Made by a program: the position numbers and the translations under genes. Positions 12,150 through 25,100 of a stretch of 64,000 nt of DNA are shown here, piece after piece. The notes beneath the pieces are model-generated. The model made no database searches. It had not been told where the DNA came from and was given only the letters and a program-made list of their open reading frames with translations. The stretch comes from Coniella vitis (Eukaryota > Ascomycota > Sordariomycetes > Diaporthales > Schizoparmaceae). Within the stretch, counting starts at the first letter, position 1; each line of letters opens with the position of its first letter. Location of the stretch: NCBI GenBank assembly GCA_011317545.1, contig WUJK01000006.1:992001-1056000 (forward strand), written 5' to 3'.

Positions 12150-13606
12150 GCATTCGCCCCGAGGGAACAGGCTCTCGAAGGAAAAGATCACCAGAGAAAC
12201 AAAGGAAAGGGAAAAGCCACTGCACAGGACCGGTGTCCTTGCTTCCCTGGCTTGGATGGAGTTTTGGATTTGGCTCTTGAGGGAGAGGGAGACGGGCGGG
12301 CTTTTGGGCAAGTGGATGGATGGACCCGGGCGGCGGCGGGTCGAATGATTGTCTGTTCTTGGCATACTCTCTTCTGTTTACTTGTTTTCCTTCCCTTTCC
12401 TTTTTCTTGTGTTGTGAATGGATGGATGGATGGACGGATGGATGGATGTACATGATTGAATCGTCATGAACGCACCTTTGCTTCTCCTGAGGGACTCGGT
12501 AACCCGATACTAATCTAGGAGAAGATGAGTCAGAGCGCGGCCGTGCTAACGTGTGTGTATGTTGATTGGGACGGTTTCTTTGGGAAGACATCGAGTCGCG
12601 CAGGGGACAACGGTATTCCATGTATCTACACTTTTCTCAGTTACGTCTTGTCACAAGTTTCGGTTCAAAGATTCGACACAACCGCTACCAAAGAGAACAC
12701 ACGCGTGATGCTGTGGCTACACGGTATAGACGACTGATCGACACCAGAAGTGGCATGCTCAAGAGTTCATGTTGGGGCCATTTGTCTATAATTTGACTGG
12801 CAATATGCTGTTGGGACTGCTGTTTTGGCAGAGTACATAGTATACAGCCAGCCTGCATGCCTCCAGCCAACAATTCATGATCGATCCCTGAAGAAGCAAG
12901 GGCATCATCCGCTTCTGCCGCCATTGACCGCTCTCGCTCAAATCCGTCCGTGAGGGCGCAGGCGCGTCCAGCTAGTCCCACTTGGCTCTTGCCGTCGCCA
13001 GCGGCCCAGGTCCTACTCGACGTCTACATACTATGCAGTATCGCACCCAAGGGGGAGAAGCAGGCCGGGACCACGGACTGGGAGCATTTTTTACCCTTTT
13101 AAATCTCTCCCAGCATTCTTCCCTTCCATTTCTCCGTGCCGTTATTGTTGCTCAATTGACAAGTGACAAACGATATCTGCCTTCCCAAAACAATGGGCAA
13201 ATGGACATGTTGCATTTGATCTAGCAGCGAGGTCACTCACTTCGACTTGTGATTTCACCCAACGCTCGCTGCCCAATTAACATGGCGTGGCTGACAGACT
13301 TTGGCGGGCAGACCTGAGGGGCAGCCCAGGGCCTGACTCTTCTCCAAACACGCAACCCGGCAATGAGCGGCTTTCCAGAGTTACCCCTCGCTGCTCATGT
13401 GAGCTGTACCATGTACGTTTGCGCCAACCTCGGGAAATGCGACGGGTCATTGTATTCCCAGGGGACAATTGTGCCTGGGAAAGCACGCATACAGAGAGCA
13501 CTTTTCTCCATGACCATTGGCCTTTGTGCGCAGGAATTGTTGCTGTCTCTTGCTCCGCCACTGGCCACAAACACACAGGCTTGCACCAAACACTCGCTCA
13601 CGCACC
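12150..13606. other. Intergenic region, 1.5 kb
   Basis: 3' UTR of the Bqt4-like gene followed by the promoter of the dehydrogenase gene. It includes a GGAT repeat at 12418-12448 and TACATAGTA-type motifs near 12833 and 13024. No gene is supported. Confidence 0.6.
12418..12448. repeat. GGAT tetranucleotide microsatellite
   Basis: About eight GGAT units with one GGAC interruption, in the 3' flank of the Bqt4-like gene. Confidence 0.85.
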
Positions 13607-14949
13607 ATGCGGCCGATGGCAGCATCGTGGAGACAGTGGGCCGTCCAACGGCGCTGTTTCTCAGCCTCTGCGAGCCGGCTCGACAACTATGCCTTTATTG
13701 GTCTTGGCCAAATGGTACGTAAACACCAGGGCCCCGTTCAACAATGATTGGGCGTTGCCACCAGACCAGAGTACTGAAAGGAGGTGCAATTGCAGGGTTT
13801 CCAGATGGCAAAGAATCTCCAGGCGAAGCTCGAACCAGACGACGCTCTCAATTTATTCGATATCAACAAAGAGGCTGTGCAGAACCTGGCTGCTGAGATA
13901 AAAGCTTCCCAAACTGGTGGTGCTTCTGTCGCGTTGCCTTCTAGCATAGCGGACGCTTGCAAAGACGCTGTATGTATGCTCGGCCTTGTGTGGTCTCCTC
14001 CTTGCTGTGGCTGGCAGCTTTTGCACGATGAGCAAATAAATGAATCCAGTCAATGATCTAAGTTGGGGCCGGCTTGCTGGCCCTCGTGTGATTACTACAA
14101 CAAGAAAGCCAATCCTCTGGGAGTCACTGGCTACCAAGCAATCGTACCCTCGCCCACCTTCCGCATCGCCTTGTCGCCGAAGCGTCAAGATTGCTAACTT
14201 GTTGCCTCATCAAGGATATTGTCGTTACTGCCCTGCCAGAGCCGAGCCATGTCAAGTCAGTCTATGCATCTATACTCGAGGCCGACTTCGGTCGTCGAGG
14301 CGGCGCGCGGATTTTTATAGATTGCTCCACGATTGACCCATCTTCCTCGCGAGAGGTCGCGGCATCGGTCACAAAGGCCTTTGTCCCAGGAACAGCTCAC
14401 TTTGTAGATGCGCCCATGTCCGGCGGGATCGTTGGAGCGGCCGCGGGAACTCTCACCTTCATGCTAGGAGCGCCCGATGAGATTGTGCCACGAGTCGAGG
14501 TCATTCTGCGGCGGATGGGCAAGGCAGTCTTTCACTGCGGAAAGCAAGGCACAGGCCTGTCAGCAAAGTTGGCCAACAACTACCTTCTTGCCATCAACAA
14601 CATTGCAACTGCCGAGGCCATGAACCTGGGCATGCGGTGGGGTTTGGACCCAAAGGTGCTTGCTGGTATCATCAACGTGAGCACTGGGCGGTGCTGGCCG
14701 AGCGAAGTCAACAATCCGGTAAAGGGCGTGGTGGACAAAGCGCCAGCTAGTCGCGACTATGCGGGCGGTTTTGGCATCTCTTTAATGCGCAAGGACCTGC
14801 GGCTAGCCATGGTCGCAGCGGAGCAGGCGGGCGCACGGTTGGCCCTGGGTGAGAGTGCTAAGGACTTGTACGAGGCTGCCGAACAGGATGAAGCGTGCAA
14901 GGGAAGAGACTTTAGCGTTGTGTACAGGTTTTTGGGGGGCAGAGAATAG
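13607..14949 (+). CDS. 3-hydroxyisobutyrate dehydrogenase, mitochondrial
   Basis: Three exons, 13607-13714, 13796-13969 and 14215-14949, give 338 aa. All junctions are phase 0. The N-terminus (MRPMAASWRQWAVQRRCFSA) is basic and amphipathic, as expected for mitochondrial import. The NAD-binding Rossmann motif GLGQMG is at 32-37 and is completed by the first splice. Family signatures follow: FIDCSTIDPSSSREV, FVDAPMSGGIVGAAAGTL, and the catalytic-lysine motif GTGLSAKLANN. The C-terminal helical domain has SLMRKDLRLAM. The enzyme oxidises 3-hydroxyisobutyrate to methylmalonate semialdehyde in valine breakdown. Intron 2 is 245 nt with a GCTAAC branch. Confidence 0.93.
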
Positions 14950-17365
14950 GAGGAAAAGCAGAAAAACAAAATACAACCGTCTTGCGAGTTTTCGTCAGCC
15001 TATGATGATAGGATTGCAGACTGTACATGCGCCCATGCCAAAACGCCCCAATTGATAATTGTCGGATTGATGAACTGAGATGTACAGAATATAAGATGCA
15101 CTTTAATGGCATCATACTATGTACATAGAAGCGTTGGAAAGGTAGAAAAGCTCCATATAATTTAAACAGCCAGGATTATGTGCATAGTACTATGTAGTAG
15201 CTTTTTGCGCTTGCGAGCTGGAGACTTGGTATGGTAATTGGTCCGGCGCAGTGTTATTATTAGACGATGCATTTTTGCTTTTTCCCCAGTCTGCCAGTGC
15301 ACTTAGTACGGGTTTCGGAGTCTTTCAACAGCCTGCGTCCGCCTCTTTTGTGACGGTGGCGTTTTCGTCCGCCTTGGTGTGATCGTAGGGAGTGGGTGGG
15401 GGTTGCCAGCAAACCCCCTGGCTCTGTTCTGTTTCTTCTCCACTTTTGCTTCGGGAGGCGTCTTTCCGAGGGTCTGGGGTCCTTTGCGAAGCATGGCGTT
15501 GCTCTAAAATGTATTTATCAAAAGTAAGGACATAGTATGGTGTTTTGTTGTGTGGCCTGTGCATATAGTATACTATGATACTATGATAATAGACTTGCCA
15601 GTTAGGACTGACCTGTCGTTGTGTCTAGTAAGACTTCTTTTCGTTTGTTATTTTCCTTTTTTTTTTTTCAAAAAAAAAAAAAAAAAGAAAGGAAGAAAAA
15701 TAGAAAAAAAGAAACAACGACAATCAAACATATATCTGAGCAGCAGAGATTACACAAAGAGGTAATACATGACTGCTTTTAGTTGATATTGTATGCTGCA
15801 CAGGGACTCTGCTATATTGTATCTGCGTAGTAGTACAGCGGGTTAGTACCATAGTATATGATTATTACAACAAATATAATCTGGTGGGCCGTTTGATAGA
15901 CAGCACTTGAGATGCAAGTATGGCGTCTGAGTAGTGAAACACCGAATGGATATTGCAAGTACTCTGTACGCCACTTTTCAATCGGCTTTGAAAATCTTGT
16001 GTTATAGACTTAGTATGAATAAGGTCTGTACTGAGTGCTTTTCTCACATCTGCTATGATGAGCGTTTATAGTTGATTGTATTCATAGTACTCACTGTACT
16101 ACATAGTATGTAGTCCAGTCACTTTCCATCTGACCAATCATTGAAAGTCTCACCGCTACTAACATGACGATTCGTGGTGGGAAGAGGAAGAAGAATGGAA
16201 TTGGACACAGCTTTCACACTCCGTATTCCGCTTCCTTGGGACATCTGGGTGGAGATGGCCATCATCACTTTTATACAGGTCCACTTGGTGCTTATGGCAT
16301 GTCAACAATACCATGGGTTGGGGGGGCTTTTTTTTCTTTGGAATTATTATTTCGCTTTCGACTTGTGCAAGCTGCCTTGACTTGGTTCTACTTCTCACCA
16401 TGATGGGCTTCTTGTAGTGTCCTTGGGCGGCGCGGCATTGGTAGAGATCAAGTGCGCAGCAAGTGCGTCTCAAAAAGACACAATGAATCCTGCTGACGTT
16501 GAAAATACTGGCCTTTTCGTACTCGTAAACCGTTTACTTGGCGACATATGCAGCTAGATGTAAGAGGGATAGCCACTCCTATTATACTATGGACGCGACA
16601 TGTGCACCCACACCGCATGCCTGGTTCTTGGGGCGGCTGACCGTACTATGTATCCTCTTGCATCGCTTGCCATGGCCCATGAGCAAAGAAGAGAGGGCTT
16701 TGAGAGGAAAGGGCATTGAAGCCAACGAGCTAAGAAGCCAACGTTGTGGTGTTGGCCAGGCTGCTCTCGGCCCTATTTCCGTGCCCACCCTGGCCCTCTG
16801 GCTCTGTTTGCGTTCTAGGCATCTTGTTGGATTGATTATTCATTCTCCGTTTTTCCCTCCTCCTCTGGTTCCTTCACTTACTTACTCATAACCCCCCCCC
16901 CCTTCCTTCCTTCCTCTTCTTCTGCGCCTCCTTCTCATTTGCGCGCACGAGGGTCCGACGAAGCCCGCTATTGTTCTACTACCCCGTCGACAAGTCAGCC
17001 ATCCTTGGGCCTGAGCAGCCTTTGTCCCTGCTGTCTCACCGTTGCGCCGAAGTTTTGAACTGGGGACGCAGTGAAGCACTCGAGACAAACCTCATTTTCC
17101 GCCACCCGGCATCCTCCTCCCTCACGCCCGCTGCTGAGCACCGAGTACGAAATCTTGCAGGGGATTTCACTCCGGCTCTTGTTGGCCGACAATTGCGCTC
17201 GCTATCGAACGAGGCTGAGCCTGCATTCAGCGACAAACGCGTTTTGGCGCCCTTCTGCCACCACTCGTCACTATTTTGCACCATCCAGAGGGGACTCTTT
17301 CGCTCCGCTTGGTCTCGATTATATTCCTGGGGTGAATCGGTTGTTACCAAAACTCTCTGAGAACC
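14950..17365. other. Intergenic region, 2.4 kb, repeat-rich
   Basis: No gene is supported. It has several TACATAGTA/TACTATGT motifs (near 15114, 15184, 15530, 16097 and 16643) and a T-run/A-run foldback at 15614-15722. A pyrimidine-rich leader precedes the RTA1-like gene. Confidence 0.6.
15614..15722. repeat. Foldback element with T-run/A-run core
   Basis: The 9-bp inverted repeat TGTCGTTGT (15614-15622) / ACAACGACA (15714-15722) brackets a pyrimidine-rich arm ending in a T run. One C then joins it to an A run and a purine-rich arm. The whole 109 bp could fold into a hairpin. It resembles a second, clearer foldback at 26782-26907. Confidence 0.5.
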
Positions 17366-18741
17366 ATGGCGGGATGCACAGAGGTCTCGGCGTACTGCCC
17401 TGTGTCGGCGACAGTGCTGGGCTACTACCCTAACAAGCCGCTCAATATCTTTATTGCCATCGCGTTTGGCCTGGCAGCCATCATCACGCTCGTCTTCGGA
17501 GTGTGGAAGCGCACGTGGGCGTATATGGGCTTTATCCTTGCCGGGACAGTGCTGGAACTGGCTGGTGAGTCGTGTCTCAATCTCTCTTTTCTCAGACTTT
17601 CTTGATGGTCTCGCAAGAAGGTCGATCGATATCAATGTCCAAACTCTCTGGTCTGTCCATTACACCTGATCGCCATTGTCAAGTTCCGTCCAAAACATGG
17701 AACGGCCATGGCACGGCAGTCTCGAAACAAAACACGCCTCAAAAGCAGTTATATCTGTTCTTTCTTCCAAAGCAAAACAAAAACCCATGACTAACGCAAC
17801 AAAATCGTCTCACACAAAAGGCTACGGCGGCCGCATCGCCCTCAGCTCCAACCCGTGGAACCAACAAGCCTTCGAAACCCAAATCTGCGCCATCGTCCTC
17901 GCGCCCACCCTGATCTGCATTTCCATCTACCTCACCCTTAAGCATCTCTGCCTCGCCTTCCATCCAGCCCTCTCGCGCGTCCGCCCGGGGCTCTTCCCCT
18001 TCATCTTTGTGCCCGCTGATGTGAGCTGCCTCTTGGTTCAAGCCATTGGCGGTGGAATCGCCGCCGCAGCCGGCTCGTCGTCACAGCACGCCAACCCGTC
18101 CCTGCTGGCCGCGGGCAACCATGCCATTATCGCGGGTATTGCGCTGCAGGTCGTCGTGCTGGTGGCGTTTGGGCTCATGAGTGCGGATTATTACATTCGT
18201 GCGCGCAAGTGGATCCGCTCGGGCGGCGCTGATGTTACGGACGAGGCGAGGGCCATGTGGGCTGACAAGAGGGTGAGAATGTTTGTGGGTGCTATGCTTG
18301 GGGCGTATATCTGTGTGCAGATCCGGTGTATTTATCGGTATGTTCTCTCTTGGGGGGGGGTGTTTTTCTCTTCCTCTCTTTTCCCGATTTATCCTATTGC
18401 GACAACGATAACAACAATAGCATGGCTAATCATTCTATCTATTATCTACCAAACACAGTGTCGCCGAAATGGCCGGGGGATGGGGCAACCCCATCATGCA
18501 AGATCAGCCCTCATTCACCGTACTCGACAGCTTCATGATGCTCATCACCGTCTGGCTGCTCGCCTGTTTTCCACCGGGCATCTTCTTCCCCGCCATGGTC
18601 CAGAACTCACGCTCCGGCCGCCGGCGCGCGCGCAAGGAGAAGGGAGGTGAGGTAGAGACTGGCGGCTCGCCAACGACCACGCGTGAAGGACTGGCCAGGA
18701 ACGAAACGGAACCTAAGGAGGCTTCTGGATCGGAGCAATAG
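17366..18741 (+). CDS. RTA1-like seven-transmembrane protein
   Basis: Three exons, 17366-17564, 17821-18337 and 18459-18741, give 332 aa. Intron 1 is 256 nt with a GACTAAC branch. Multiple hydrophobic helices are evident: NIFIAIAFGLAAIITLVFGV, then MGFILAGTVLELAGYGGR, ICAIVLAPTLICISIYLTL, FPFIFVPADVSCLLVQAIGGG, AIIAGIALQVVVLVAFG and LITVWLLACFPPGIFFPAM. The motifs GYGGR, LAPTL, ADVSCLLVQAIGGG and RxIYRVAE are RTA1/RSB1 family hallmarks. Known members include yeast Rsb1 and Rta1, linked to sphingoid-base export and 7-aminocholesterol resistance. The C-terminus is a charged cytosolic tail. The substrate is unknown. The gene converges on the sugar transporter, with only 238 bp between stops. Confidence 0.9.
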
Positions 18742-18979
18742 ATCTATCGAGTAAGTTACGAAAAGCGGAACACGAGAAAAGACCAGGAATAGAAATGGTA
18801 TAGAATTTTCAAGGACTTGGTCGGGCTCTTTCTTAAGTCGTTGTTCTTGATTTTGGTTTCTATGTCTCGTCTATTTTGATCTTGGCACATGCGTGTATCT
18901 ATCTACTCATACCATCAAGCAGCGAGGATATGTCCAACGCCTTCAGTATATGTCTCTACAGTTTCATAATCATCACCAT

Positions 18980-20625
18980 CTAACCACTCGTTATCTGGTC
19001 CTGCAACCTCTGCAACAACGGCTCCCTCTCCCCATCCAGCGATCCGCCATACGCCAACCTCTCATACACGCCTCCAGCTACCTTACCCACCCTCCACGTG
19101 CCGTGCTCGCTCGCCTCCTCAAAGAACTTTTGGTTGTCCTCGAAGCTGCGCCCGCCGCTTTCAGGGAGATAAACCCACGTCCACAAGCCCGCAATCGCAT
19201 TGGTCGCCGCAAACACGAGAAAAATCCAATACGTAAGGTTGTTGAACACAATCGGACTGAGCAGCGTGATTACAAAGTTGGCCAAGCCCCAGACAACGAC
19301 CGAAATCGCTGCTGCCTGGGCGCGCGCAGCGGTGGCAAAGATCTCGGTCGGAATGAGCCAGATCGTTGCAAGCCAGCCAATCCCAAATGCTCCCGTTGCG
19401 GTGAAGAGGGTAATCGTACCAAGAATCGCGGGGATCCCTGGACCGGGACCGGGGGAGAGGTCGTTCATTGTGAGGCCGCCAAAGAGGGCTAAGAGGAGAA
19501 AGCAGGTTGTGAGGACGGAAGACCCGGCGAGTAGGAGCTTGCGGCGGCCGACGGCATCGATGAGCAGCCAAGCAAGCGTCATGAGCAAGAAGTAGGAGAG
19601 ATAGTTAGCTTGGGTGATGTATTCTGCTTTTTGGACAGAGAACCCCAGCAGCTGCGTTTTGGGGTTTGTATGGTCAGTACAAGCGAAGCTCCAATATGAT
19701 TGTCTTTGCATATTTGCAGTGAAGAGGGCGACTGGCTCACCTCGAAAATCTGCGGTCCATACACAGATACGGCGCCATAGCCCGTCAACGCCTGGTTGAT
19801 CTGACCCATGACGGTTATGACAGTAGGGTGGAACGTTGTCGAACCAGGCCTAATCATGTCCAAGTACCCAATACTCACGCCCTTTTCTCTTTCATGCTGC
19901 TCGAACAGCTCCTCAGCCTTGGCCTCACCCTCCTCAGGGCCCCAAATGTCCACAAGTGCATCAGCTGCCGCGTCCTTTCTGCCATGATAAATAAACCATC
20001 GCGGGCTCTCTGGTAGCCTGCCAATGACCGCAAACAGCAAAAAGGGAAACGCCTGCATGGCGATGATGGGGATCCGCCAGGCCCACTGGTTGGCCTTTCC
20101 CAGCAGGTTTGTCACCAGCAGATTGACGCCAAAAGCGAGGTTGAGCCCAAAGATGTTCATTTGAAATTCCTGCGCAAGGGCTTTGCCTCGTGTGCCGTCA
20201 CTACTGAGCTCCGAGCTGTAAACTGGTATGACTGCGTCGACACCGCCGACGCCGAGACCCATGATGACGCGACCGAGGCAGAAGACGGCGAGAGCAGCGT
20301 TGGGCGTCTTGTGCCAAGTGTCGGTGCTACCCAGCCCGGTAATGAACATGAGCAGGTTGCCAAGGCTGGCGGCAGCGAGACAGGCAAAGATGGCTAGCTT
20401 ACGGCCGTGCTGATCGGACAGGCGCGAGAAGAGGACGGCGCCCAAGGAGCAGCCCAGGTAGTACACGGCGACGAGTATCCCAACAAGAGGATCCTGTGGC
20501 CCAATGCCCATGGTGTGCAGGTAGTCCTGGTTGGTGTTGATGAGCGACATCATGCCTTGGTCGTAGCCATAGAGGGCAATGGCTATCGAGCTGAAAAGCA
20601 CGACCTCTTGGTTCTTGGTGAGCAT
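18980..20625 (-). CDS. MFS sugar transporter
   Basis: Two exons on the minus strand, 20625-19741 and 19651-18980, give 518 aa. The intron (89 nt) joins QIFE to LLGFSV in phase 0 and has a CTGAC branch. Twelve hydrophobic segments are expected. Visible family motifs are RLSDQHGRKLA after helix 2, GRVIMGLGVGGVDAVIPVY, GRLPESPRWF before the central loop, DAVGRRKLL after helix 8, and PTEIFATAARAQAAA. LPESGGRSFED stands at the C-terminal end in place of the usual PETKGRSLEE. The substrate cannot be told from sequence. The start ATG gives the usual short cytosolic N-terminus before helix 1. Confidence 0.93.
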
Positions 20626-22100
20626 CTTGGGCGATTACTCTTCTTAACGTAGCATTTGCGAGAGGAGGAGGAGGAGGAGGAGGAGGAGGAGGACGGAAAG
20701 GCAGGAATTGGCTTGTTTTCTTTTCTACTGCTCTGTTTGCAAAAGCCGAAGCAATCAGTCAGAGAAAAAAAAAAAATCGAGAAGTTGGGAACCATGCAAC
20801 ACGCAGCGTAGTACCTACTTACTACGTACATGGCTGTATCCGCCACTTTGTCTGGAGGGCGACTACTAGGATGCTATATAAGAAAAGCTGGCGGTAGTCA
20901 GGTGGTCATATTGTGCCTACCGATCCCAACGTCCTGGGCATGGACGAAATGCAAGGTGAAATCAGTGCAGATTTGGCTGTGCGCCGGCCCCTGGCAACGG
21001 ATGCCAGTGTAAGTCCTCAGCTACGTCATTTGATCCATCCCAAGTGCCGCCAAGCCAGGGAAGGAAGGGTTCCTGGCGTCTTTACTTCCGTAGTAGGTAG
21101 TTGCGACTAAGGAATCTTGATTGCGTTTTTGTCTTGGGGCCTCGGGATTGCAATGTAGGTTTATAGGTATATTTATTTCAGACATGCGAAGAATGGAAAG
21201 CGACGAATGCCCTACACTGATCGTGTGCCAATTGTTGATTGCTTCAACGGTTCTGCAACCTCGCAAAAGGGCGAAATACGGTTGTTGGAATTGAGGAAAG
21301 AAGGGTCTATTAGTGTGGAACTTGTGGAACTGGTTTTCAGAAGCTCACTAATAAATGTACATTGGAAGTACTATCACCACACCTACGGGGCCCCACTGCC
21401 TAGCCGCCGGGTCCAATGCAGGCTTGTGGATGTTGTCATAGCAGCTAATCAAGCCCTTTCTTCATATCTGATTCGCAAGATCGCCCGCCCTGCTGTACAA
21501 CCCAACCCACACCTATCAACGCCTCCTGTCCCTCACGGCCATCAAATTGTCCACGGGTCCACGACCCCACGGTCCACGCTCACTACGAGACTTGCCAGAC
21601 AAACAAGAAAGACTGGCTATTGTTTCATGCATTGTGAATTCTATTTTCTGTCACTTCTCGGACAAAGACAAACACACGACCCGTTCAAAGCACAAACGAC
21701 TATCACGACTGACCAGCCCCCTCTTTGTCACTTCCGCCGCAGACATTGCTCTCGCTCACTCTCCCACAACAGGCGATCCATTCCACTTTGCTTCGCCACA
21801 GAGAAGCAAAACACTGTCATGATGCTGCTCCTTGCTTAACTAGAGACACGCCCCGCTTCGTTTCGCACCTCGGCAAGCCCGCCCACCGCCCTGGCCCCGG
21901 AACCCCATTGACAGCAAGTCTGCATACCGCCATCTGCAGCCCTCCTTCGATCCCTTCCCTCGTCTCGACTTCGAGGAGCCGCCATCCTGTTTACGCAACG
22001 CCGCATGATTCTTGATCCTTCGCTGGTCTTTCTCTAAGCGGCTGCGCACACACTCGGCGACATTTAGGGCTCACGCCCTCTTCTTCCTCCTTCTCCCGCC
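20626..22100. other. Divergent intergenic region, 1.5 kb
   Basis: Promoters of the sugar transporter (leftward) and the CSC1-like gene (rightward). It has a GAG repeat at 20661-20693 and a TATATAAG sequence at 20875-20882. The final 500 bp before the CSC1 start are CT-rich. No gene is supported. Confidence 0.6.
20661..20693. repeat. GAG trinucleotide repeat
   Basis: About ten GAG/GGA units just upstream of the sugar transporter start. Read on the transporter strand it is a CTC pyrimidine tract, so it may lie in the leader. Confidence 0.85.
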
Positions 22101-25100
22101 ATGACCTCGAACTCCTCCGATGCCGACGCTGGATCCGGCACCGCCAAGGCCTACGCTGGCTATGGCTTACAATCCTTCCTCGCTTCAGTAGCCGTCTCCG
22201 CTGCCGTCGCCGCCGTCCAGATTGGCTTGTTCGTCCTTCTGCGGAACAAGCTTGCGAGAATCTACAAGCCAAAGACCTTTTTAGTTCCGGAAAGGGAGAG
22301 GACGTGAGTCTGCACCAGCTCCCGCTCGGCGATGCCCACACCCTCCTGTCATGTCGTGCATCTTTGTGTGATTCTGTCTGTCTGTCTGACTGACTGTTGC
22401 AGTGATCCTCCACCTGCGACGCCATGGGCCCTCATCATCGACCTTATGAAGGTCACGGACCGCGAGATCATCAAGAAGTGCGGCCTGGATGCCTACTTTT
22501 TCCTGCGATATCTCAAGACCTTGCTTGTCATCTTCGTTCCAATGGCCTGCGTGGTCTTGCCCATCCTCCTGCCGATCAACTACGTCGATGGCAGAGGCTC
22601 CAATCTCTGGACCAATACAACAACCACGAACAGTACCGACGAAGTCGTTGGGCTCAGCGTGCTGGCATGGGGCAATGTCAAGACGGAAAATTACAAACGC
22701 TTCTGGGCTCATCTGGTCCTCGCTCTCGGCGTCATCTTTTGGGTCTGCTATGTCGTGTTTGCTGAAATGACAGTGTTTGTGCGTGTACGCCAGGATTGGC
22801 TCACCACAGCCGAGCACCGACTGAGAGCCTCGGCCAACACCGTCCTGGTCTCCTCTATCCCCGAAAAGTGGCTTACAGAAGAGGCTCTGCGTGGTTTATT
22901 TGACGTGTTCCCAGGAGGCATTAAGAATATCTGGCTCACCCAAGACCTCACCCCGCTCCTCACAAAGATCAAACAGAGAAACGAGATTCACAAGCAGCTA
23001 GAAGCCGCAGAAAGCGACCTGATTCGCGACTGCAAGAAAGCCCAGTTGAAGCAGCGCGAAAAGGAGGAAAAGAAGAGACGCAGCGAGCTACGGACCAATA
23101 AACCAACGAAGAAGGAGCGGGCGATGCGGAAACAGCAAGAAGATCAAGAGGCCCGTCGCAGAGCCCAGGTCGAGGGTGGCTTGAGTATGGGCGAACAGGG
23201 CGTCGAGCCTGAGCCTGAAGCCACCAGTACCGCCCACGACACAGGTCAGGCGCAGGGAGACCGCAGCGCTGCCGATCTCTTCAACCCCTTCAACGCCGTT
23301 GGCAAGGTCCTCAAGAGCGGTGCCAATGTGATGAATCGCGCCGGTCACGAAGTCCGAGATGGCTTGACTAACGTCACCAATGGCATCGACAATGAGCTGG
23401 AAAGAAATGGCGGTTTCGTTGCAACTACCGCCCGCCCCACGACAGCCGCCTCTGACCGACGAATTGTGACCATTCCGGAGCGCTCTGTGCCGACGGCCGA
23501 CAGCGAGAGACCCAAAGTATCCTTTGCATCTGAATCCATCCAGGATCGCTCCGACTACACCACATCCAAGGACTCTGATGAGCGGGAGTTGACAAACCTT
23601 CCATACATCAACACGACGCGCAATGTGGTGAACTTTGCAGACATGTACGTCAAGGAGTCCACAAAGTGGTACCAATTCTGGAAACCTCCGACCGGAGGCT
23701 TCGCATCTCCCGTCCCTCAGGGGGCTGCGGAGGAGACAAATCCCTTCGACAAAAAGCGGTCATTTTGGCAGGCGATCAAGCACTACATACCCTTCACGAG
23801 CGATGACGAAGAGCCTGTCGACTATCCTCCTTTTGTTAACCCGGACCAGACTGAGGTGTATCAAGAGGCGCCTGGCCCCGCATGGGAAAAGTGGATCAAA
23901 GAAAAGGATAGACCGCACCATCGTGTGCCTCTGTTCGACTTCACTCCGTCTTGGCTTCCTGGCCTTCCATTCATTCACACAAAGGTGGACACAATCTACT
24001 GGTGTCGGCGGGAACTTGCCCGTCTCAACGTCGAGATTGAAGACGACCAAATGAACCCTCAGCGTTTCCCCAAAATGACCTCTGCTTTTATCCAATTCAA
24101 CAACCAGTCAGCCGCCCATATGGCATGCCAGTGTGCTATTCACCATGTGCCCAAGCACATGGCTCCACGGGTAGTTGAAGTCAGTCCTGACGATGTTATC
24201 TGGGACAACATGGCCATGGTACGTATTTGCACACCAATTCCAGAACTCTGTTCTCTGGGCTTCTCTTGAGCATTAGGCATCAGCGCAAGGAAGCAGATCG
24301 TTGAAGTTATACGAATGTATACTGACGGTACTTTTCTAGCCCTGGTGGGTACAATGGGCCCGAGTTTTGCTGGCTTGTGGCGCTGTATTTGGTATGGTCA
24401 TCCTCTGGGGTTTCCCAGTGGCCTTTTCTGCCTCTCTTTCGGAGATTGATACTCTGATTGCCAAGTACAAATGGCTTCATTTTCTAAACGAGAATGCTTC
24501 CGTTTACAAATTCGTCAAGTTGGCGGCAGGCGTCCTGCCCCAAGCATTCTTGGCCATCATCCTTGCCTTGGTGCCAATTGTTCTGAGCATGGTTGCCGAG
24601 TTCCAAGGTGTCAAGACCGGCGCTTCAAGGTCAGAATGGGTTCAGATCTACTACTTCTTCTGTGAGTCTCAACCGCTACAGCCTGTCAGTCTTGTGGACT
24701 GGGACAAGGTGCTGACCAGACCCAGTCCTCTTTGTTGAAGTGTTCTTGGTCGTGTCTATTACGTCTGGAGCACTTAAGACGATTGCCAGCGTCGCCTCCA
24801 ATATTGAGGGTCTGCCCACGCTTTTAGCACAGAACTTGCCTGATGCTTCAAACTATTTCTTCTCTTACCTGTTGCTCCAGGGCGCATCTGTCAGCTCCGG
24901 AACCTTGTTGCAGGTTTCTGCTTTGGTACGTCAAGCTTTTTTGCTCGTCTTCCAGACCAGCTCGGACGGCTTCTAACACTGATCTAGGCAATGTGGTATC
25001 TATTATCGAGGATCCTCGACAGCACTGCCAGAGCAAAATTTGTGCGCCAGACGTCGCTCCCAAACGTGAAATGGGGCTCGTTCTTCCCCGTTTATACCAA

